Program-made: the position numbers and the translations under genes
In this document: positions 17,012 through 24,813 of the stretch, one piece after another
How the letters are laid out: every line of letters starts with the position of its first letter
Position numbering within the stretch: position 1 is the first letter of the stretch
The notes under the pieces: model-generated
The model's input: the letters and a program-made list of their open reading frames with translations, nothing else
Databases searched by the model: none
Told to the model about the DNA's origin: nothing
NCBI RefSeq assembly: GCF_007990245.1
Contig: NZ_BJWG01000008.1
Span: forward strand, 124,001-188,000
Direction of reading: 5' to 3'
DNA: 64,000 nt
Source: Cellulomonas composti
GTDB taxonomy: Bacteria; Actinomycetota; Actinomycetes; Actinomycetales; Cellulomonadaceae

Positions 17012-17619
17012 GCCTGTACGCCTCTCTGCGGGCCTGGAATCACACGGGTGTCGTTCGGTGCCTGGGTGGGGTCGTTCGGCGCTCCTGGGCCGGTTCCTGC
17101 GACGATCTGGGCCGGTTCCCCGTCGAGCGCCCGCACGGTCGCGCAGGGCCAGGCGACGGCGTACACGTCGCTCGCCTCACACCCGGCGCAGTAGGGCTCG
17201 ATGTACCCGTACCTGCCGTCGTTCGGGACCCACCCCTGGCCTGCGCCGTCACCAGGTCGGTGCAGCGCCCGCACCCGTTCGACCGCTGCCCGCAGCGTGT
17301 CCCGTTCGGCCCCCACCCGATCCACGATCTGCCACACCTCGGCGACCCGGCGTCCATGCAACGAGCACGTCTCCTCCGGCCCCGAGTCGGCGGAGCACCA
17401 CCCGTCGCACTTGGGCTCACGTTCCTTGAGCGCGTCCCGCTCGGCAATCAGTCCGTCCACGTACGCGGACAACAGGTCCGACCACCGCCGCCCCAGGTTG
17501 CCCGGACGGTCCGGCACGACCCGCTGTGCGAGGTCCTGGTAGGCGCCCATGACGATGAGCGCGTCGTCCTTCCAGGCCCGCAGCCGGTCGACGCACTCGC
17601 AGTGTTCGTGCTCGGTCAT
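17008..17619 (-). CDS. Phage protein of unknown function with Cys-rich ends
   Basis: The 203-residue protein starts at ATG 17619 (MTEHEHCECVDRL). A helical N-terminal half contains DLLSAYVDGLIAERDALKE. Two Cys/His clusters follow (CDGWC ... CSLH, and YCAGCEAS). The tail is Pro/Thr/Asn-rich and probably disordered. It is in the overlapping early chain. Zinc binding is suggested by the Cys pairs. Confidence 0.65.
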   Translation of the reverse strand: MTEHEHCECVDRLRAWKDDALIVMGAYQDLAQRVVPDRPGNLGRRWSDLLSAYVDGLIAERDALKEREPKCDGWCSADSGPEETCSLHGRRVAEVWQIVDRVGAERDTLRAAVERVRALHRPGDGAGQGWVPNDGRYGYIEPYCAGCEASDVYAVAWPCATVRALDGEPAQIVAGTGPGAPNDPTQAPNDTRVIPGPQRGVQA

Positions 17620-18032
17620 CACCGCGATCTCCCCTCGTGATACCTGCGACGCGCGCATGCTCGACATGCCCTGACGTCTCTGCCGTTCTTCTGATAGGTC
17701 CTGGTGTTCTCCGGGGTGAACTCGTGCCCGTGCTTGCACCGTTCGAGCGCGGATGCGTACCTGCGCGAGTTCTCTCCGCGAGAGACCAGTTCAAGATGCG
17801 CAGGATTGACGCACCCGCGATTCCCACAGAGGTGGTCCACGGTCAAGCCGTCCAGGATCGGGCCTTTGCAGAGTTCGTAGGCCACGCGGTGCGCGAGGAG
17901 TAGTCGACCGGCAGACCCGATGCGCCCGTAGCCGCCCGGCTCACTCCGGCCGCCCTGCCACTCCCAGCACCCCTCGCGCTTGTCCACCTTGGCCCAGAAG
18001 CGATCCGCGAGGGGTGCGTACCTGTCAGCCAT
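17619..18032 (-). CDS. HNH homing-type endonuclease
   Basis: The 137-residue protein has an N-terminal FWAKVDKREGCWEWQGG and a central HNH_3-type core: LLLAHRVAYELC ... LTVDHLCGNRGCVNPAHLEL. A C-terminal zinc-knuckle (CKHGHEFTPENT ... CRACARRRY) resembles DNA-binding tails of free-standing homing endonucleases. These often insert between phage genes. Start ATG 18032 overlaps the upstream gene's end by eight bases, and its own stop shares a base with the next start. Confidence 0.85.
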   Translation of the reverse strand: MADRYAPLADRFWAKVDKREGCWEWQGGRSEPGGYGRIGSAGRLLLAHRVAYELCKGPILDGLTVDHLCGNRGCVNPAHLELVSRGENSRRYASALERCKHGHEFTPENTRTYQKNGRDVRACRACARRRYHEGRSR

Positions 18033-18327
18033 TTCCGGCCTCGCTGACCACCGCTCGGAGTCGGTCGATTTCGTCGAGCAGGTCGGGCACGTCGTCGCGG
18101 GCGTGGGCCACGAACTCGGCGTCAGCACGGATCGGGTCGGCCTCGTCGTCCACGTCCGCGAGGCCCACCTGCGCGACGGAGTGCCGCGGCCCCCAGACCC
18201 ACATGCGCTCGGTCGTCTCGTGCCTGGATCGTGCGTGGTCGTGGGCGATGACGGTCCACGGCCCCTCGGATGCGGCCTCGACCCTCGCCCGGATCGCGGC
18301 CAGCCGGTCATCGGTCAAGTCGCTCAT
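18025..18327 (-). CDS. Ea22/Ead-like small phage protein
   Basis: The 100-residue protein starts MSDLTDDRLAAIRARVEAASEGPWTV. It has the 'EGPW' motif and a C-terminal DAEFVAHARDDVPDLLDEIDRLR helix typical of the widespread Ead/Ea22-type phage proteins. Their function is unknown. ATG 18327 gives an ATGA overlap with the Mom-like gene upstream. Confidence 0.75.
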   Translation of the reverse strand: MSDLTDDRLAAIRARVEAASEGPWTVIAHDHARSRHETTERMWVWGPRHSVAQVGLADVDDEADPIRADAEFVAHARDDVPDLLDEIDRLRAVVSEAGNG

Positions 18328-18845
18328 CGTCGTCCCCCCTCGTAGTCGTAGACCCAGACCCGCTTCGGGCCTCGCGCGGCGTGGCCCTCGCCCCTCGGCG
18401 CAGTCCATTGGCCCCCGCCTGACGAGCCCGCGGAGTCGGCCGCGTGCCTCCATCCGTCGAAGCGGTAGATGCGGCCCTCGTGCCGGTCCGACGCGCTGTA
18501 CGCCACGGCGGCCCGGACCGGCCAGTACGACCACGGGCACGCCTCGCGCCACAGGCGCAGCATCACGCGCGTGGCCCATGCAGCTGACGGCGCCGAGCAC
18601 AGGCGCGCTAGCTCGACCACCTCGCCGCGTGCGTAGGCCGCGACCGTGGAGGAGACGATCGATGCCGACACCGCGAGCGACACGGGCTTACCTGCGACGA
18701 ACAGCCCCCATGCCTCGACGCCGAACGGCCTACGACACGGACCAAGGTAGTGGCCCCACTCGGTCAGTAGCTGGTCCGCCGTCGAGCGGTCGAGCGCGTC
18801 GAGTTGCGCCGGCGGAAGCAGTTGCGGCTGGACGGCGAGGCTCAC
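18324..18845 (-). CDS. Mom-like DNA-modification protein (GNAT fold)
   Basis: Mu Mom and relatives modify adenines in phage DNA and protect it from restriction. The 173-residue protein has a matching core: VVELARLCSAP, a following TRVMLRLWREACP helix, then AVAYSASDRHEGRIYRFDGWRHA. This corresponds to the 'S-x-A-D-x-x-x-G-x-x-Y-x-x-x-x-W' end of the Mom GNAT fold. Aromatic/basic residues close the C-terminus (KRVWVYDYE). GTG at 18845 starts it. In Mu, Mom expression is tightly controlled; here it lies within the early gene chain. Confidence 0.65.
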   Translation of the reverse strand: MSLAVQPQLLPPAQLDALDRSTADQLLTEWGHYLGPCRRPFGVEAWGLFVAGKPVSLAVSASIVSSTVAAYARGEVVELARLCSAPSAAWATRVMLRLWREACPWSYWPVRAAVAYSASDRHEGRIYRFDGWRHAADSAGSSGGGQWTAPRGEGHAARGPKRVWVYDYEGGRR

Positions 18846-19057
18846 GATCCCCCCTCTCCCGTCTCGTCCTGCCACAGCGCGGCCACCTGCGCGGCCTGGT
18901 GTGCGGCTTGGATCAACTGGCGCAGGGCGTGTCGCTCGAAGCACCTGCACGGCGTCCAGGCGTAGGGGCCAGGGATGAACTCGGCCTCGCAGTCGTCGTC
19001 GTGCTTCGCCAGCGCCTCGGCTGCGAACACGCCGGGCGTCTGCTCCGGGGCGGTCAT
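18842..19057 (-). CDS. Small phage protein, function unknown
   Basis: The 71-residue protein starts MTAPEQTPGVFAAEAL, has a CEAEF...CRCFERHAL Cys cluster and ends in a helix (LIQAAHQAAQVAALWQDE). It shares four-base overlaps with the Mom-like gene and the next small gene. No family is recognised. Confidence 0.65.
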   Translation of the reverse strand: MTAPEQTPGVFAAEALAKHDDDCEAEFIPGPYAWTPCRCFERHALRQLIQAAHQAAQVAALWQDETGEGGS

Positions 19058-19227
19058 CGGGTCACCTCCCGCACCTCGTGCGGCAGCCATGGATTCCCGA
19101 ACCACGGGTCGTGCTGCCAGCGCAGAGCGGCCCGCTCGGCAGCCTTGCGGGTCCAGTGACGACTCATGCGCACGGGCACTTCGTAGAGCGCCCACACCTC
19201 CCAGCGCCGCTTCACGCGGGCGGTCAT
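19054..19227 (-). CDS. Small basic phage protein, function unknown
   Basis: The 57-residue, Arg/Trp-rich protein (MTARVKRRWEVWALYEV) has no Cys pairs. A MSRHWTRKAAERAAL helix is its clearest element. ATG at 19227 overlaps the upstream stop by ATGA, which decides this start over the in-frame ATG at 19254. Confidence 0.6.
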   Translation of the reverse strand: MTARVKRRWEVWALYEVPVRMSRHWTRKAAERAALRWQHDPWFGNPWLPHEVREVTR

Positions 19228-19343
19228 CGGGGGCCGTCCTGGGCCTCGATGCACTCGTGGTCGTACTGCGCGCGGTCCCAGACGTTCGTGACGTCAAAGG
19301 TCTTGCCGCAGCGGGTGCAAGTGGCCCCGACAGAGGTGCTCAC
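19224..19343 (-). CDS. Tiny 39-aa zinc-finger protein
   Basis: GTG 19343 to TGA 19224 encodes VSTSVGATCTRCGKTFD and ends DGPR. It has C-x-x-C and H-x-x-x-C, a complete single zinc finger with the CTRCGKTF layout of C2H2-type fingers. It overlaps both neighbours by four bases. Confidence 0.65.
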   Translation of the reverse strand: MSTSVGATCTRCGKTFDVTNVWDRAQYDHECIEAQDGPR

Positions 19344-19405
19344 GCCGCACCACCCTCGGCCACGTCCACGTGCACCTGCTCCGTCGTCGGCGTGTAGTCG
19401 CTCAT
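19340..19405 (-). CDS. Micro-gene of 21 codons
   Basis: ATG 19405 to TGA 19340 encodes MSDYTPTTEQVHVDVAEGG plus two Ala. It overlaps the genes on both sides by four bases and so bridges them exactly. It may be a real micro-protein or simply a translated coupling spacer that carries ribosomes between 19402 and 19343. Confidence 0.45.
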   Translation of the reverse strand: MSDYTPTTEQVHVDVAEGGAA

Positions 19406-19557
19406 CGCGCCGCCCCCCGTCCGCAGCGCGGGCATCCGCGATGAGCCCGGCCGAGGACGATCGCGACCCTGTCGTCCTTCCAGAACGGCTGGCCGTAGAC
19501 CTTCCGCCGCAACCGTGACCGCACGGGGCAGACCAGCCAGTGACGCCACTCGCTCAT
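19402..19557 (-). CDS. Small 51-aa basic Zn-binding protein
   Basis: The frame from ATG 19557 starts MSEWRHWLVCPVRSRLRRK and ends CPRCGRGAAR, with a C-terminal C-x-x-C and a single Cys earlier. The composition is strongly basic, so nucleic-acid binding is plausible. Four-base overlaps join it to 19554 and 19405. Confidence 0.55.
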   Translation of the reverse strand: MSEWRHWLVCPVRSRLRRKVYGQPFWKDDRVAIVLGRAHRGCPRCGRGAAR

Positions 19558-20066
19558 CGCGCACCGTCCTCGACCACGACCCACGGGGTGACCTCACGGC
19601 GCATGAGGCGGACCTTGCCGCGATACGCGGCCTGGCGGCGCTCGTCTCCGGCGATCATTTCGGCAGCCCGCGCCCTGGCCCTTGCCTCGGTGTAGGGCGT
19701 CCCGTATTCCTCGTGGACGAGGCCCTGGCTGTGCTCCACGCCCCACTCGGTGACGGTCTCGCCCACACCGGCAGCGGCAAGAGCGGCACGGGCAAGGTGT
19801 CGCCGGAATGCCTCGTCAGCCGGGAACTCGGTCAGCGAGTCGTCACCGGTGATGATCTCGCCGCACTCGCACTCGGCCGACCTGACGCTCATCGACTTCC
19901 AGCGGTGCTCGTCCAGCGCCCGTGCGGCCCGCTCCACGGCGTCGTCGCCCACACCGGTCGACGTGCCCGCACCGCCCGTGGGAGGCGTGGACGGCCCCGC
20001 GCTCGGGGTCGGTGCGGCGGTGGGGTGTGCGCCCCGCTCACCGTCGGTGTACCGGCGCTCAGCCAC
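19554..20066 (-). CDS. Phage protein of unknown function
   Basis: The 170-residue protein starts at GTG 20066 (VAERRYTDGERG). After a Pro/Thr-rich linker, a helix VERAARALDEHRWKSM precedes a CECGEIITGDDSL loop. A RRHLARAALAAAG helix and an Arg-rich C-terminal half (ARARARAAEMIAGDERRQAAYRG) follow. It resembles multi-segment actinophage early proteins with 'DEHRW..CECG..' elements. The role is unknown. Confidence 0.65.
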   Translation of the reverse strand: MAERRYTDGERGAHPTAAPTPSAGPSTPPTGGAGTSTGVGDDAVERAARALDEHRWKSMSVRSAECECGEIITGDDSLTEFPADEAFRRHLARAALAAAGVGETVTEWGVEHSQGLVHEEYGTPYTEARARARAAEMIAGDERRQAAYRGKVRLMRREVTPWVVVEDGAR

Positions 20067-20547
20067 GGTCGCCACCACCCAGCGCCGCCAGCACCTCGTC
20101 ACGACGGGCCAGCAGGGCACGGGCGAGGGCTGCGTTCGGCGCGCTCCCGGGGTACTGGTCGAGGATGCTCGCCAGCGCCTCCACGGCCCGCTCGTCCGCC
20201 GCGTCACGCTCCGATGCCAGGGCGCGCTGGCGGGCCTCGATCGCCAGGAAGCCCAGCGCCTTGCGGTGCGTCTCGGCCGGGTCGGCGTTCAGGTACGCGC
20301 TGACACCGGCTGCCACGAGGTAGGCGTCGTCACCCTCGCCCCCGGTGCGCACCTCCGGCAGGTCCGCCCGCGGGACCACGATCACGTCCAGCTCGGACGC
20401 CACCGCCGCCAGGAAGTCGGCACGGGACGACAGGGCCGACCCGTTCGGCAGGTTGATCGCCACGACGTCGGGGCCGTCCTCGTTCAGGCTGTACGCCTTG
20501 ATCGACGCTGGCGCCCAGGTCGCCCAGGGCTTGATCTCGGTGCTCAT
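20059..20547 (-). CDS. Phage protein of unknown function
   Basis: The 162-residue protein starts MSTEIKPWATWAPASI from ATG 20547 with GGAGGAACG directly upstream. The N-terminal half is mixed alpha/beta (VVAINLPNGSALSSR, LDVIVVPRADLPEV). The C-terminal half is a long helix (FLAIEARQRALASERDAADERAVEALASIL). The good ribosome site shows translation is re-initiated here. No catalytic motif is recognised. Confidence 0.65.
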   Translation of the reverse strand: MSTEIKPWATWAPASIKAYSLNEDGPDVVAINLPNGSALSSRADFLAAVASELDVIVVPRADLPEVRTGGEGDDAYLVAAGVSAYLNADPAETHRKALGFLAIEARQRALASERDAADERAVEALASILDQYPGSAPNAALARALLARRDEVLAALGGGDRG

Positions 20548-20590
20548 CGTTCCTCCATGGGTGTGTCGTCGGGTCGTGCGGCCGGGGGTG

Positions 20591-20722
20591 TCATCGCTCA
20601 CCTGCTGCGAGCTCGCGGACGTCCGGGGGTCGTTCGGTCGGTGCGCCCACCTCGAGCGCGTCGGCACGGCACCCGGCGCACGGCAGGGACACGCCGTGCT
20701 CGGGGCAGCGCTCGCGGGTCAC
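20591..20722 (-). CDS. Tiny 43-aa Cys/His protein
   Basis: GTG 20722 to TGA 20591 encodes VTRERCPEHGVSLPCAGC and ends ELAAGER. The CPEHG...LPCAGCRAD pattern (Cys, His, Cys, Cys) is a compact zinc knuckle seen in small actinophage proteins. It overlaps the stop of the next gene upstream by GTGA. Confidence 0.65.
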   Translation of the reverse strand: MTRERCPEHGVSLPCAGCRADALEVGAPTERPPDVRELAAGER

Positions 20723-21192
20723 GACGCGTCCCCCCGGGGGATGCGTGGCAGCGCGTCGGCGGTCTGCTGCACGAGCGCCACGACGGGTCGCACGGCGGTG
20801 AGCGCCGGCGGACGGGTCACGCCCAACGTCGCGCACGCGATCTCGTCGGCGCGCTGCTCGTCGTGGCCGTCGCCGATCGCGGCACGGTAGGCGCGCTGCC
20901 ACGTCAGGTGCGCGCGCACGTCGTCCGGGTCGAGCGTGTCGGGCGGCTCGGGCGTGCGCATCGCGTCCAGGCGCGCCCGGCGCATGATCCGCACGCGGTC
21001 GTTGACGTGACCCGGCATGAGGTAGTCGCCCGCCCGCTCGGCGAAGTGGTCGCGCGCCGCCTGCCACGCGTCCGCCAGGGTGATGCGCTCGTCGAGGATG
21101 TCCGCCCACGAGTCGATCGCCTCGGGCGTCACCTTGCGGTTGTCGACGGTGGAGACCTTGAGCAGGAACGTGCCGACCTCGGTGGGGATCAC
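20719..21192 (-). CDS. Replication-associated phage protein
   Basis: The 157-residue helical protein starts MIPTEVGTFLLKVSTVDNRKVT. It contains EAIDSWADILDERITLADAWQAARDHF and YLMPGHVNDRVRIMRRARL. This type of protein commonly follows the HTH replication initiator in actinophages and may load or assist the helicase. The assignment rests on neighbourhood and the characteristic N-terminus. It overlaps the initiator gene by four bases. Confidence 0.6.
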   Translation of the reverse strand: MIPTEVGTFLLKVSTVDNRKVTPEAIDSWADILDERITLADAWQAARDHFAERAGDYLMPGHVNDRVRIMRRARLDAMRTPEPPDTLDPDDVRAHLTWQRAYRAAIGDGHDEQRADEIACATLGVTRPPALTAVRPVVALVQQTADALPRIPRGDAS

Positions 21193-22052
21193 AGCGCCGC
21201 TCCGATCTGCGGGTAGGTGGTGGCGAGCCCGTCGCGCTCGGCGACGGCACGCACGGCCGCGAGGTTCTCCTCGAAGCGGGTCGGCCGCGGCTCGGCGGGT
21301 CGACGTGTGCGCTGGGCGCTGAGCCGGAGCTGGTCGTACTTCTCGCGGAGCTTGGACATCGACAGCACGTTGGAGCGCCAGAACTCGTCGGAGGTGGCGA
21401 AGTCGATCGCGGCCTCGATCTGGGCGACGGTGTGGCCGTCGGCGTCGATCAGGAGTCGAGCGGCGTCGGTGTTGCGCTTCGACCGGCTCGGGATCTTGGC
21501 TCCGTTGGCCGCGATGCGGTGGTCGAGGTGGTCGAGGATGCGCTCGACGTCTGCGCGTCGGACGGTCGCGTCAGCGACCTCCGACGAGACGTCTTTCTTC
21601 CCCTGTTCCCCTGTTCCCCTGTTCCCCTGTTCCCCTGTTCCAGGCGCGACACTCTCGCGAGGGCTCGCGACACTCTCGCGAATGATCGAGTCCCGGTACT
21701 CCAACGTGCCGTCTGGCCTGCGGAAACGTCCCTTGCCGGGCTTGTCGATGCGCTGGATGTCCTCCCAGAACGAAACGAACATAAGTCGCGTCCCGTCGAC
21801 CTCGTAGCGCCACACGAGACCGGCCCGGTGGAGGTCGGAAACGGCTTCGGACACCCTCGCGTAGGTCTCGCGAGGGCTCGCGAGGATGTCGCGAGGGAAC
21901 ACGTCGCCGACGATGAGCGCGAGGTCGTCCTTGCCCACGCCGTTGTCGTCCACGTAGGACTCGAGGCCCTTGAGGACGAGGCGCGCATCCCAGCTCACGG
22001 ACGCGATCCGGGCCGAGCGCCAGAACTCCGGCTTGGTCGAGCGGATCCTCAT
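21189..22052 (-). CDS. Phage replication initiator, winged-HTH with DnaD-like tail
   Basis: The 287-residue protein starts MRIRSTKPEFWRS at ATG 22052. Residues about 1-120 form a winged-helix module (ARIASVSWDARLVLKGLESYVDDNG ... VSEAVSDLHRAGLVWRY). A low-complexity linker (about 125-155) is encoded by five tandem copies of an 8-bp repeat. The C-terminal part (about 165-260) looks DnaD-like (IEAAIDFATSDEFWRSNVLSMSKLREKY). It should bind the phage origin and recruit the helicase. The origin itself was not located. Confidence 0.75.
   Translation of the reverse strand: MRIRSTKPEFWRSARIASVSWDARLVLKGLESYVDDNGVGKDDLALIVGDVFPRDILASPRETYARVSEAVSDLHRAGLVWRYEVDGTRLMFVSFWEDIQRIDKPGKGRFRRPDGTLEYRDSIIRESVASPRESVAPGTGEQGNRGTGEQGKKDVSSEVADATVRRADVERILDHLDHRIAANGAKIPSRSKRNTDAARLLIDADGHTVAQIEAAIDFATSDEFWRSNVLSMSKLREKYDQLRLSAQRTRRPAEPRPTRFEENLAAVRAVAERDGLATTYPQIGAAL
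21600..21639. repeat. Five perfect tandem copies of CCCCTGTT inside the replication gene
   Basis: The 8-bp unit repeats exactly five times. Because 8 is not a multiple of 3, gain or loss of one copy shifts the downstream reading frame. The three phases of the repeat encode a stop-free GTGEQGNR linker (about residues 138-151). Confidence 0.95.
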
Positions 22053-22288
22053 CACAGCCCCCCGATCCCGTGGCACACGCATCCGCATGTCTCTCGCGCC
22101 CCGTTGACCTTCACGACTCCGAGGCACGCGTGGTGCCTGCTGTCGGCGCACGTGAGCGACAGGTGCAGGGGTGGTGGTGGGGGTGGCGGTGTCCATGGCG
22201 CGGGGGTGTGTCCGGCGATGGTCCGGTGCCGCCAGACGCCTGACGCGCCGGGGGTGTACAGGGTGCCGCAGTGGGCGCAGCGGATCAC
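22052..22288 (-). CDS. Zn-binding phage protein with proline linker
   Basis: The 78-residue protein starts MIRCAHCGTLYTPG, with C-x-x-C, then H residues (WRHRTIAGH). A run of seven prolines lies in the linker, and the C-terminus has CGCVCHG. Two zinc sites joined by a stiff linker are likely. ATG 22288; the stop shares a base with the replication initiator start. Confidence 0.7.
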   Translation of the reverse strand: MIRCAHCGTLYTPGASGVWRHRTIAGHTPAPWTPPPPPPPLHLSLTCADSRHHACLGVVKVNGARETCGCVCHGIGGL

Positions 22289-22524
22289 GACGCCTCCCCC
22301 ACGCTGTACTGCACGCCCGCCGGCAGGTGCTCGCCCACGGCCTTCTCGACGTCCTCACGCGCCACACCGGGCAGGTCGAGGATGAGGGTGTCGGTGGTCA
22401 GGTCCAGGTGCCACGACGTGAGCCGGTCGCAGTCATCGGCGATGCGGCGAGCGAGGACGGGTGCGACGCGGCCGGGGATCGTGTGGTGCGACGGGAGGTG
22501 GAAGGGGATGGTCAACAGGGTCAC
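22285..22524 (-). CDS. Small phage protein, function unknown
   Basis: The 79-residue protein (MTLLTIPFHLPSHHTIPG) is beta-rich with a RIADDCDRLTSWHLDLTTDTLILDLPG core. It has no Cys pairs and no membrane segment. It overlaps both neighbours by four bases. Confidence 0.6.
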   Translation of the reverse strand: MTLLTIPFHLPSHHTIPGRVAPVLARRIADDCDRLTSWHLDLTTDTLILDLPGVAREDVEKAVGEHLPAGVQYSVGEAS

Positions 22525-22883
22525 GAGATGCCTCCGGTCAGCAGGACGAGCCGACGTCGCTCGGTCGTGGCGGGCGAGTCGTCGTGGCGGTCAGCGGCGG
22601 CGCGGCGGTGCTCCTCCGCGCGAGCCAGGACGTGGCGCCCGAGGGCGGTGGACGACCACGCGAGCTCGTGCCCGACGCGACCGGCCCACGTGTCCACGGG
22701 CGACGTCTCCTGGGCGCGCAGGGTGTGCAGCAGGTCGAGCCGGTTCGCGCGTCGCAGCAGGACCTCGAGTGCCTCGGTGGTGCGTCCGGTGCGGTGTGCG
22801 GCTTCGTAGATGCCGACGCCGTTGAGGGCGAGGAACGTGCAGTCCTCGATGACCTCTTCGCGGGTGAGGGTGGGGGCGGTCAT
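22521..22883 (-). CDS. HTH-containing phage protein
   Basis: The 120-residue protein starts MTAPTLTREEVIEDCTFLA. It contains a probable helix-turn-helix, GVGIYEAAHRTGRTTEALEVLLRRA (about 23-47). The C-terminal half is Arg/Ala-rich helix. A DNA-binding regulator is likely. It is read just after the C5 methyltransferase, so it could belong to the same function. Confidence 0.6.
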   Translation of the reverse strand: MTAPTLTREEVIEDCTFLALNGVGIYEAAHRTGRTTEALEVLLRRANRLDLLHTLRAQETSPVDTWAGRVGHELAWSSTALGRHVLARAEEHRRAAADRHDDSPATTERRRLVLLTGGIS

Positions 22884-24484
22884 GCGGCCACCGCCGTCTC
22901 GCCGGTCGCAGCCTCGTACACCACGCCCATGAGGTCGCGCGCGTTCGGCGGCGTGACAGCGTTCCCGGCGCCCTTGGTGACGTCCGCGTCGGTCGCCATG
23001 CGGCCCTTCTTGTCGGGGTCCGGCATGCGCAGGATGTAGTCGTCGGGGAACGCCTGGCCCCGGGCCACCTCGTGCGGGCGGAACATCCGGAACTCGACCT
23101 CGGGCAGGATCTCGCGCGCCTCGGCCAGGTCCCGTGCGGTCAGGCGCGGGCGCCCGGCCGGTGAGCGCAGGAGCGCCTGGTGGCCCTTCGTCGTGAGCGT
23201 GCGCAGCTCCTCGAACACGGGCGTGGTCATCTCGCCGCCGCCGGTGTTCATGCGGGTGACGAGCGCGTCGCGGTCAGCCACGGCGATCCCGTAGGACGCG
23301 CGCGTGGTGACCGTGCGCAGCGGCTCGCTCGCCGGTCGCGCGTCCTCGTTCCACGTCCCGCCGGCCGGCGTGACGAGCGCGTGGTGGTTCCCGCCGGCGG
23401 TGAACGTGCCCGCGGGCTCGGTGACGGGCCGCGTGCTGCTGGTGCCGTACATCTCGACGAGGAACGGCGGCACCGCGAGGCCCTTCGTCTCCCGGGTGTT
23501 GAGGGTGCGGATCGGGTCCGTCATCGGCCACGCCCGGTAGTAGGCGTCAGGGTCGCCGTGGCGCACGTGGTTCGGGTCGGCGGCGTCGTACTGGTTGCCG
23601 AGCGCCTCGATGTGCACGGGCGTCCAGTAGCGGGCGATCCCGGCGGCGATCCGCAGCATCGTCTTCTCTGCGAGTGGCTTCGCGCGGTCCGCGATGCGCT
23701 GCCCACGGATCGACCAGTCGATCGCGTCGGACGCGGGACGCCACCCGGGCTCCACGGTCATGCCGCACGCGGCGTGCACGTACGTGTACTGGACCCGGTA
23801 CTTGCCGACCGTGCGGCCGACCTTCCATGCCTGTGACGCCTCGACCACCGCGTCGCACCGCGGGCAGTACGCGCGGGGGCGGATCAGCCGGTCGAGGTCC
23901 GGCGCACGCTCGCCCTCGCGCCAGCACACGACGTAGATCCGGTCACGGGACTGCGGCGCACCGGGGCCGAGCATCTGCGCGTGCATCGAGTTGATCGACA
24001 TGACCCGGAAGTGGTAGCCGAGCGCGGCGAGCCTCTGCCGCCACACCTGCCACGCGAGCCGGTACTTCGCCTGGGTGGCGATGTCGACGACGTTCTCGAC
24101 GATCATGTAGCGGTAGCGGTGGTGCTCGGCGAAGCGCAGGACGTCGAACATGAGCAGCCGGGAGCGGGTCGCGGCGTCGTCCGAGAGAGGGTCCTCGAAG
24201 AGCCCTTCCTCGATCGCGGGCCGCGCCTTGCCGTTCGCCTGGGACCACTTCGTGCACTCCGGCGACGCCCACAGCACGTCCGTCGTCGGGAAGAACGCGG
24301 GGTCCTCCTGGTGCAGGTCGACCGCGGCGTGGTCGGCGCTCGGGTGGTTCGCGTTGTGGATCTCGCACGCGAGCCGCCAGTGGTTCGCCGCGATGACCAG
24401 CTCGACGCCCGCGATCGACGTGCACCCGGTGGATGACCCGCCGATGCCGGCGAAGTGGTCGGTCAGCGTGAGGTTGGCGCTCAC
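22880..24484 (-). CDS. DNA cytosine-C5 methyltransferase
   Basis: It transfers a methyl group from S-adenosylmethionine to cytosine. The 534-residue protein starts at GTG 24484. Motif I is TDHFAGIGGSSTG (about 8-20). Motif IV has SPEC with C77 as the likely nucleophile, in place of the usual PCQ. Motif VI is ENV (130-132), and a C-terminal GNAVTP (motif X) is present. The region between motifs is long and includes a Zn-like CPRC. No restriction enzyme gene is adjacent, so this is probably an anti-restriction, orphan phage enzyme. Confidence 0.88.
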   Translation of the reverse strand: MSANLTLTDHFAGIGGSSTGCTSIAGVELVIAANHWRLACEIHNANHPSADHAAVDLHQEDPAFFPTTDVLWASPECTKWSQANGKARPAIEEGLFEDPLSDDAATRSRLLMFDVLRFAEHHRYRYMIVENVVDIATQAKYRLAWQVWRQRLAALGYHFRVMSINSMHAQMLGPGAPQSRDRIYVVCWREGERAPDLDRLIRPRAYCPRCDAVVEASQAWKVGRTVGKYRVQYTYVHAACGMTVEPGWRPASDAIDWSIRGQRIADRAKPLAEKTMLRIAAGIARYWTPVHIEALGNQYDAADPNHVRHGDPDAYYRAWPMTDPIRTLNTRETKGLAVPPFLVEMYGTSSTRPVTEPAGTFTAGGNHHALVTPAGGTWNEDARPASEPLRTVTTRASYGIAVADRDALVTRMNTGGGEMTTPVFEELRTLTTKGHQALLRSPAGRPRLTARDLAEAREILPEVEFRMFRPHEVARGQAFPDDYILRMPDPDKKGRMATDADVTKGAGNAVTPPNARDLMGVVYEAATGETAVAA

Positions 24485-24813
24485 AGCACACCCGCCAGCC
24501 ACGCACCCATGGCCGCACCGGCAGCGACTGCGACGGCCCAGAACGCGACCGCGAGTGCCAGCCCGAGCGCGTCGCGTGCGTGCTCGCCGTCGCACCGCCA
24601 CTCGTCGTCCCCGGGCGGTTCGGTGTCGATCGTGTCGGGCTCGTCGGCGTGCAGGCGCACCGGCTCGGGGACGACGCGGGTCGTCGTGGCACCGGTCGCG
24701 CACTCGGGGCACAGCCGCCACGGACCCGTGGGCAGGGTCACGGTCACGAGGGCCGCGTCACCCACCGGGCGGGAGCACCAGTCGCAGCGGGTGCGGGAGT
24801 GCAGGGCGGTCAT
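24481..24813 (-). CDS. Zn-ribbon protein with C-terminal membrane helix
   Basis: The 110-residue protein starts MTALHSRTRCDWCSRPVG. Four Cys (C-x-x-C ... CPEC) form a zinc ribbon in residues 1-40. An acidic linker follows (DEPDTIDTEPPGDDEW). The protein ends in one hydrophobic segment (about 86-108). A membrane-anchored zinc ribbon is unusual among early phage genes. ATG 24813; four-base overlaps on both sides. Confidence 0.65.
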   Translation of the reverse strand: MTALHSRTRCDWCSRPVGDAALVTVTLPTGPWRLCPECATGATTTRVVPEPVRLHADEPDTIDTEPPGDDEWRCDGEHARDALGLALAVAFWAVAVAAGAAMGAWLAGVL

